A stretch of DNA of 64,000 nt from JAIBBD01 sp041390685 (lineage in GTDB: Bacteria > Chloroflexota > Dehalococcoidia > UBA2979): assembly GCA_041390685.1 (NCBI GenBank), contig JAWKPL010000001.1, positions 496,001 to 560,000 of the forward strand. Direction: 5' to 3'. Shown here piece after piece: positions 60,321-64,000 of this stretch (position 1 is its first letter; each line of letters starts with the position of its first letter). The notes below the pieces were generated by a model. It was not told the DNA's origin and searched no databases. It saw nothing but the letters and a program-made list of their open reading frames with translations. A program made the position numbers and the translations under genes.

Positions 60321-62321
60321 CTAGCTCGACGCCGGGAACGTGACCGGGTCGCCGCCGGTGATCGCCGCCACGGCGTGGTTGGCGGAGCGGAGGGCGCCTT
60401 CGATGAAGCCCTGGAAGTCTGAGTACGCTTCGCCGCAGACGTGGACGTTGGGGGTGGTGGAGCCTTCGAGGGGGAAGGCGCGGAGGCGGGCGCGGACCTC
60501 GGTGGAGTCGATGCCGGGCTTCCAGCAGTAGGCGGCGCCGCCGAAGGCCTCGTGGGACCAGTCGTGGATGCCGAAGGAGCGCACGTCCGCGAGGGCGTCC
60601 TCGAGGCGTTCGGTAAGGACGTCGGCGGGGCCTCGGAGGAGGCGGGGGACCCAGCTGTGGTCGGCGCCAAAGAGGTCCGAGAACAGGTCCTCGAGGATGT
60701 CGTGCTCCGCGGGGGAGCAGGCGCGGAGGTGGGCGGCGATGACGCCGGCGAGGGTCTGGCCGGGCTCGCGGCCGCGGCGGACGAGCTCCTCGCCGAGGCG
60801 ACCGAGGGCCTCGACGAGGCCTTCCTCGACGCGAGTGCGCTGGGCGTTGATCTTCGCGATGACGTCCGGGTTGGCCTCGACGAGGAGCTGGCGGACGAGG
60901 GAGCGGCGGAGCGCGTTGAGGCGCGGGTCGTCCTCGGAGGCGTCGCCGGCGACGTGGGTGACGGCGTTGAAGCCGGGGCCCTCCGGGAGGAGGGGACGCC
61001 AGAACTCGATGAAGGGGTGGTCGGTGTAGAGCATGACCATGCCCGCCTCGACGGGGCAGGCGCAGACGGCCTCGGGGTCGGCGGCGGCGGGGCAGTCGGG
61101 GCTCGGCCCGGGGTGGGTGAAGTAGTGGAGCTCGCGGGTGGGGACGAGCCAGGCGAGCGATTGCGCCTCGGCGTGGGGGCTCCACCACGGATGGTCGACG
61201 ACGAGGAAGGCCTTGAGGAGCGGGAGCGGCAGCACCGACTCGACGTCGGCCTGCAGCTGCGGAGTGAACGCGGCGGCGAAGCGGCGCAGTGGGGCCTGTG
61301 GGAGGGCGAGTACGGCGTGCTCGACGTTGAGGGGCGGTGCGCCCTCGACAGCAACATCGAGCGTGCCGTCGGGGCGGCCGGCGAGCCGACGGACGGCGGC
61401 GCCGAGCTCGAGCTTCACGCTGGGGAGGGCGGTGAGCTTCGCGAGGAGGCGGTCGACGAGGGTCTCGACGCCGTTGCCGCTGCTGGGGGCAAAGGTCATG
61501 AGGCGGGCGCCGGCGGTGGACGCCTGGCGGAGCCAGAAGATGCCCCACTCGGCGGCGTTCGGGTTGTGCTCGATGAAGTGGTAGAAGGTGCCGGTGTCGC
61601 GGATGCGGGCGAGCGCGCCGGGGGAGATGGTCTCGGCGAGGGCGTTCCAGAGGCCGAGGTCGTGGAGCAGCGGACCGTTGGGGTCGGCGTGGAGGCGGCC
61701 CTCGCGGCGGAGGGTGTCGAGGTAGGCCTGGACGGCCTCGTAGTCGGGGTTGTCGAACGCGGCGTCGATGCGGGCGCGAAGGACGGCGAACTCGGCGGGA
61801 CCTCGGCGACCGGCGTCGTCGCCGGTGGCGGCGGCGAGTGCGACGGAGACCTCGGACTCGTCGGGGGCGCCGTAGAACATGCGGAGCACGGCCCACATCA
61901 GCAGGTGCGAGGAGCGCTCGAAGCTCGCCTCAACATCGGTCTGGTCGTACTGCGTGGGTGAGACAGGCGCGGTGGTGGGGGAGAAGGGGACGAACTCGAT
62001 CTCGAGGTGCTGCGCGAGGCGGAGGAGCTCCTGCTGGAGCTCGGGCTCGAAGCGCATGGGGCCGAACTCCGCGACAAAGGCGTCGCCGTCGCGGGCGGGG
62101 AGGTGGACGGTCTCGATGCGTCCGCCCCAGCGGTCGCCTTGTTCGAGGACGGTGACGGAGCAGCCGGCGAGGCCGAGGCGGTAGGCGGCGTAGAGGCCGC
62201 CGATGCCGCCCCCGACGACGGCGACGCGGGTTGGGGTGGCGGGCGGTGTCCGATCCTCGGAGGTCACGAGGGGTGTATAGACGTGCGGGGGCGACGGGTC
62301 AACGGGGTGGGTTGACTCCAT
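60321..62321 (-). CDS. FAD-dependent amine oxidase/NAD(P)-binding flavoprotein
   Basis: A 666-residue flavoprotein with the FAD-binding Rossmann motif RVAVVGGGIGGLYAAYRLGLAG and RWGGRIETVHLP, and the closing motif VHVCGEAYSDFQGFIEGAL typical of monoamine/polyamine oxidases. The middle 400 residues, including CPAAADPEAVCACPVE, lack close resemblance to known subfamilies. The ATG at 62321 lacks a clear ribosome site; GTG at 62267 (VTSEDRTPP) is another option. It is divergent from the molybdenum-enzyme gene at 62404. The substrate could be an amine or a carotenoid-like lipid. Confidence 0.85.
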   Translation of the reverse strand: MESTHPVDPSPPHVYTPLVTSEDRTPPATPTRVAVVGGGIGGLYAAYRLGLAGCSVTVLEQGDRWGGRIETVHLPARDGDAFVAEFGPMRFEPELQQELLRLAQHLEIEFVPFSPTTAPVSPTQYDQTDVEASFERSSHLLMWAVLRMFYGAPDESEVSVALAAATGDDAGRRGPAEFAVLRARIDAAFDNPDYEAVQAYLDTLRREGRLHADPNGPLLHDLGLWNALAETISPGALARIRDTGTFYHFIEHNPNAAEWGIFWLRQASTAGARLMTFAPSSGNGVETLVDRLLAKLTALPSVKLELGAAVRRLAGRPDGTLDVAVEGAPPLNVEHAVLALPQAPLRRFAAAFTPQLQADVESVLPLPLLKAFLVVDHPWWSPHAEAQSLAWLVPTRELHYFTHPGPSPDCPAAADPEAVCACPVEAGMVMLYTDHPFIEFWRPLLPEGPGFNAVTHVAGDASEDDPRLNALRRSLVRQLLVEANPDVIAKINAQRTRVEEGLVEALGRLGEELVRRGREPGQTLAGVIAAHLRACSPAEHDILEDLFSDLFGADHSWVPRLLRGPADVLTERLEDALADVRSFGIHDWSHEAFGGAAYCWKPGIDSTEVRARLRAFPLEGSTTPNVHVCGEAYSDFQGFIEGALRSANHAVAAITGGDPVTFPASS

Positions 62322-62403
62322 GGACCAAGCGCGGCGGCTGGCGATTGTGTTCCTCGAACGGGTGTGGTAACCCCTACGCGAAATCGGGAAGCGGAGGTGC
62401 ATC

Positions 62404-64000
62404 GTGGTCGCGACAGAGCCGTACAAGGTGGTAGGTACCCGGCCGGTGCGTCCGGACGGGGTGGACAAGGTGACGGGCCGCGCGATGTACGGCGCGGACG
62501 TGAAGATGCCAGGGCTGCTGTACGCGCGGGTGAAGCGGAGCCCGCACGCGCACGCGGTAATCAAGCGGATTGACACCTCGAAGGCGGAGGCGCTGCCGGG
62601 GGTGAAGGCGGTGGTGACGCGGGCGGACTTCCGGACGGCGCCGGAGGGGCTGGTCGACCTCGGCGAGGGGACGGGCAACCTCAAGTACATGCTCGACAAC
62701 GTGTGCGCGAGCGACAAGGCGCTGTATCGCGGGCACGCGGTGGCGGCGGTGGCGGCGACGGACCTGCACATCGCGGAGGACGCGCTCGACCTGATCGAGG
62801 TGGAGTACGAGGTGCTGCCGCCGGTGCTGAACGTGCGCGACGCGATGACGGAGAGCGCGCCGATCCTGCACGACGACCTGCGTACGGCGGAGATGATCAG
62901 CCTGTTCGAGCCGCCCACCCCAGGGGCGGGTCAGGCGACGAACGTCGCGAGCCACATGCGGCTGGCGCAGGGCGACATGGTGGCGGGGTTCGCGGAGGCG
63001 GACATCGTGCTCGAGCGGGAGTTCGAGACCTCGATGGCGCACCAGGGGTACATCGAGCCGCACAACGCGACGGTGCTGTGGAACAAGGACGACGACATCA
63101 CGGTATGGACGAGCACGCAGGGGCCGTTCTCGGTGCGGTCGGCACTGGCGGGGCTGCTCGACCACCCGGTGTCGAAGATCCGGGTGATGCCGGTGGAGAT
63201 TGGCGGCGGGTTCGGTGGGAAGATCCCCGTGTACCTCGAGCCGTTCGCGGCGCTGCTGTCGAAGAAGTCGGGCGCGCCGGTGAAGATGTGGATGACGCGC
63301 GAGGAGGTGCTCGAGGCAACGGGGCCGACCTCGGGGACGTACATGCGGGCGAAGCTGGGCGCGAAGCGTGACGGCACGATCACGGCGGCGGAGGTGTACC
63401 TGGCGTTCGAGGCGGGTGCGTACCCGGGGTCGCCGGTGGGCGCGGGCGTGATGTGCGCGGTGGCGCCGTACACGATCCCGAACGTGCAGGTGGACGGGTT
63501 CGACGTGGTGGTGAACCGGCCGAAGGTGGCAGCGTACCGCGGGCCGGGCGCGCCGCAGGCGGAGTTCGCGGTGGAGTCGGTCGTCGACGAGATCGCCGAA
63601 GAGCTGGGGATGGACCCGATCGACCTGCGGATGAAGAACGCGGCCGTCGAGGGGACGCGTCGCGCGGATGGGGTCGTCTTCGGACGCATCGGCAACGTGG
63701 AGGTACTGCAGGCGATCAAGGACAGCCCGCACTACCGAAGCGAGCTGGAGGGTGAGAACCGGGGTCGCGGCGTGGCGATCGGGTTCTGGTTCAACGTAGG
63801 CTTCGAGTCGGCGGCGTACGCCTCGGTGAACACGGACGGGACGGTGGCGTTGACGACGGGGTCACCGGACATCGGAGGGACGCGGGCGGCGCACGCGATG
63901 CAACTCGCGGAAGCCCTCGGCATTCCGTACGAGGACGTGAAGCCGCACGTGGTGGACACGGACTCGATCGGATACACGAACGTGACAGGCGGCAGCCGAA
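62404..64000 (+). CDS. Molybdenum hydroxylase large subunit (XdhA/CoxL-like), 3' end outside the window
   Basis: The open frame runs from GTG 62404 (GGAGG seven bases upstream) off the end, giving at least 532 residues of a xanthine-dehydrogenase-family molybdopterin-binding subunit. Seen are VTGRAMYGADVKMPGLLYAR, HQGYIEPHNATVLW, STQGPFSVR, EIGGGFGGKIPVYLEP and AYRGPGAPQAEF. The active-site loop AYRGPG differs from the AYRCSFR loop of true CO dehydrogenase, so another substrate such as a purine, aldehyde or aromatic CoA ester is expected. The FAD and 2Fe-2S subunits should lie beyond the window. Confidence 0.93.
   Translation, partial: MVATEPYKVVGTRPVRPDGVDKVTGRAMYGADVKMPGLLYARVKRSPHAHAVIKRIDTSKAEALPGVKAVVTRADFRTAPEGLVDLGEGTGNLKYMLDNVCASDKALYRGHAVAAVAATDLHIAEDALDLIEVEYEVLPPVLNVRDAMTESAPILHDDLRTAEMISLFEPPTPGAGQATNVASHMRLAQGDMVAGFAEADIVLEREFETSMAHQGYIEPHNATVLWNKDDDITVWTSTQGPFSVRSALAGLLDHPVSKIRVMPVEIGGGFGGKIPVYLEPFAALLSKKSGAPVKMWMTREEVLEATGPTSGTYMRAKLGAKRDGTITAAEVYLAFEAGAYPGSPVGAGVMCAVAPYTIPNVQVDGFDVVVNRPKVAAYRGPGAPQAEFAVESVVDEIAEELGMDPIDLRMKNAAVEGTRRADGVVFGRIGNVEVLQAIKDSPHYRSELEGENRGRGVAIGFWFNVGFESAAYASVNTDGTVALTTGSPDIGGTRAAHAMQLAEALGIPYEDVKPHVVDTDSIGYTNVTGGSR

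Noticed and set aside
60056..61357. N-terminal extension joining the acyl-CoA dehydrogenase at 58838 to an upstream frame
   Set aside because: The real start is ATG 60055 with GAGGAG upstream and the same MDWND start as the paralogues; the extension is Pro/Ser-rich noise overlapping the amine-oxidase gene.
62374..63732. Long open frame of 452 codons on the minus strand
   Set aside because: It is antisense to a clear molybdenum-hydroxylase reading frame; its translation is Arg/His-rich low-complexity, as expected for the shadow of a GC-rich gene.
1..64000. tRNA or rRNA genes
   Set aside because: No TTCGAATC-type T-loop with cloverleaf context and no rRNA core sequence was found by eye; a covariance-model scan would be decisive.

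Overview
The window is a GC-rich (about 70 percent) bacterial chromosome segment. Gene content suggests a Chloroflexota bacterium, possibly Dehalococcoidia/Tepidiformales: repeated acyl-CoA dehydrogenases and CaiB/BaiF CoA-transferases, Tat-type substrate-binding lipoproteins without linked permeases, menaquinone biosynthesis, and no outer-membrane genes. The taxonomy is inference. No tRNA, rRNA, CRISPR array or transposase was found by eye.

The main discovery is at 15172-19501 (minus strand): a compact cyanobactin-like RiPP cluster. It has five tightly packed genes, in transcription order: a precursor peptide with three proline-ended hydrophobic cores, each bracketed by GVxES and FAGES recognition motifs; a PatA/PatG-family subtilase that appears to lack its catalytic His; two small accessory proteins (PatB-like and PatC-like by position); and a second PatA/PatG-family subtilase with a complete triad. 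No heterocyclase, prenyltransferase or oxidase is present, which fits cores that contain no Cys, Ser or Thr. The expected products are unmodified backbone cyclic peptides.

Layout. 1-2900: end of a solute-binding protein gene, an acyl-CoA dehydrogenase, a perfect parS site (2128-2143) and a VOC protein. 2900-5200: lower-GC accessory stretch with a lipoprotein, small membrane proteins and three copies of a hairpin-rich dispersed repeat. 5200-15200: SMP-30 lactonase, a Tat lipoprotein, the polyphosphate pair ppk and CYTH-CHAD, a HAD phosphatase with a DHPS-like protein, a low-GC orphan and a DMT transporter. 15172-19501: the RiPP cluster. 19880-30000: menB, two collagen-like secreted proteins, dodecin, a class II aldolase, two amino-acid-binding lipoproteins, NAD salvage (pncA-pncB), a CoA-transferase and a family 5 binding protein. 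30194-39100: ClC channel, radical SAM-DoxX pair, an acyl-CoA-dehydrogenase-like flavoprotein with a PhnD-like protein, a CoA-transferase and an acyl-CoA dehydrogenase. 39200-48800: P-type ATPase, a 59-residue zinc-ribbon protein, an acyl-CoA dehydrogenase, a two-component system followed by an MMPL exporter, and GDPD. 48843-58100: UDP-sugar dehydrogenase, glycosyltransferases, GtrA, a GT39-like protein, a fused double CoA-transferase and an LLM flavoprotein. 58175-64000: DUF421 protein, an acyl-CoA dehydrogenase, an amine oxidase and the start of a molybdenum hydroxylase large subunit that runs off the edge.

Most catabolic genes are single units followed by strong hairpin terminators. Four closely related acyl-CoA dehydrogenases and three CoA-transferase genes point to breakdown of acyl-CoA-linked carboxylic acids.
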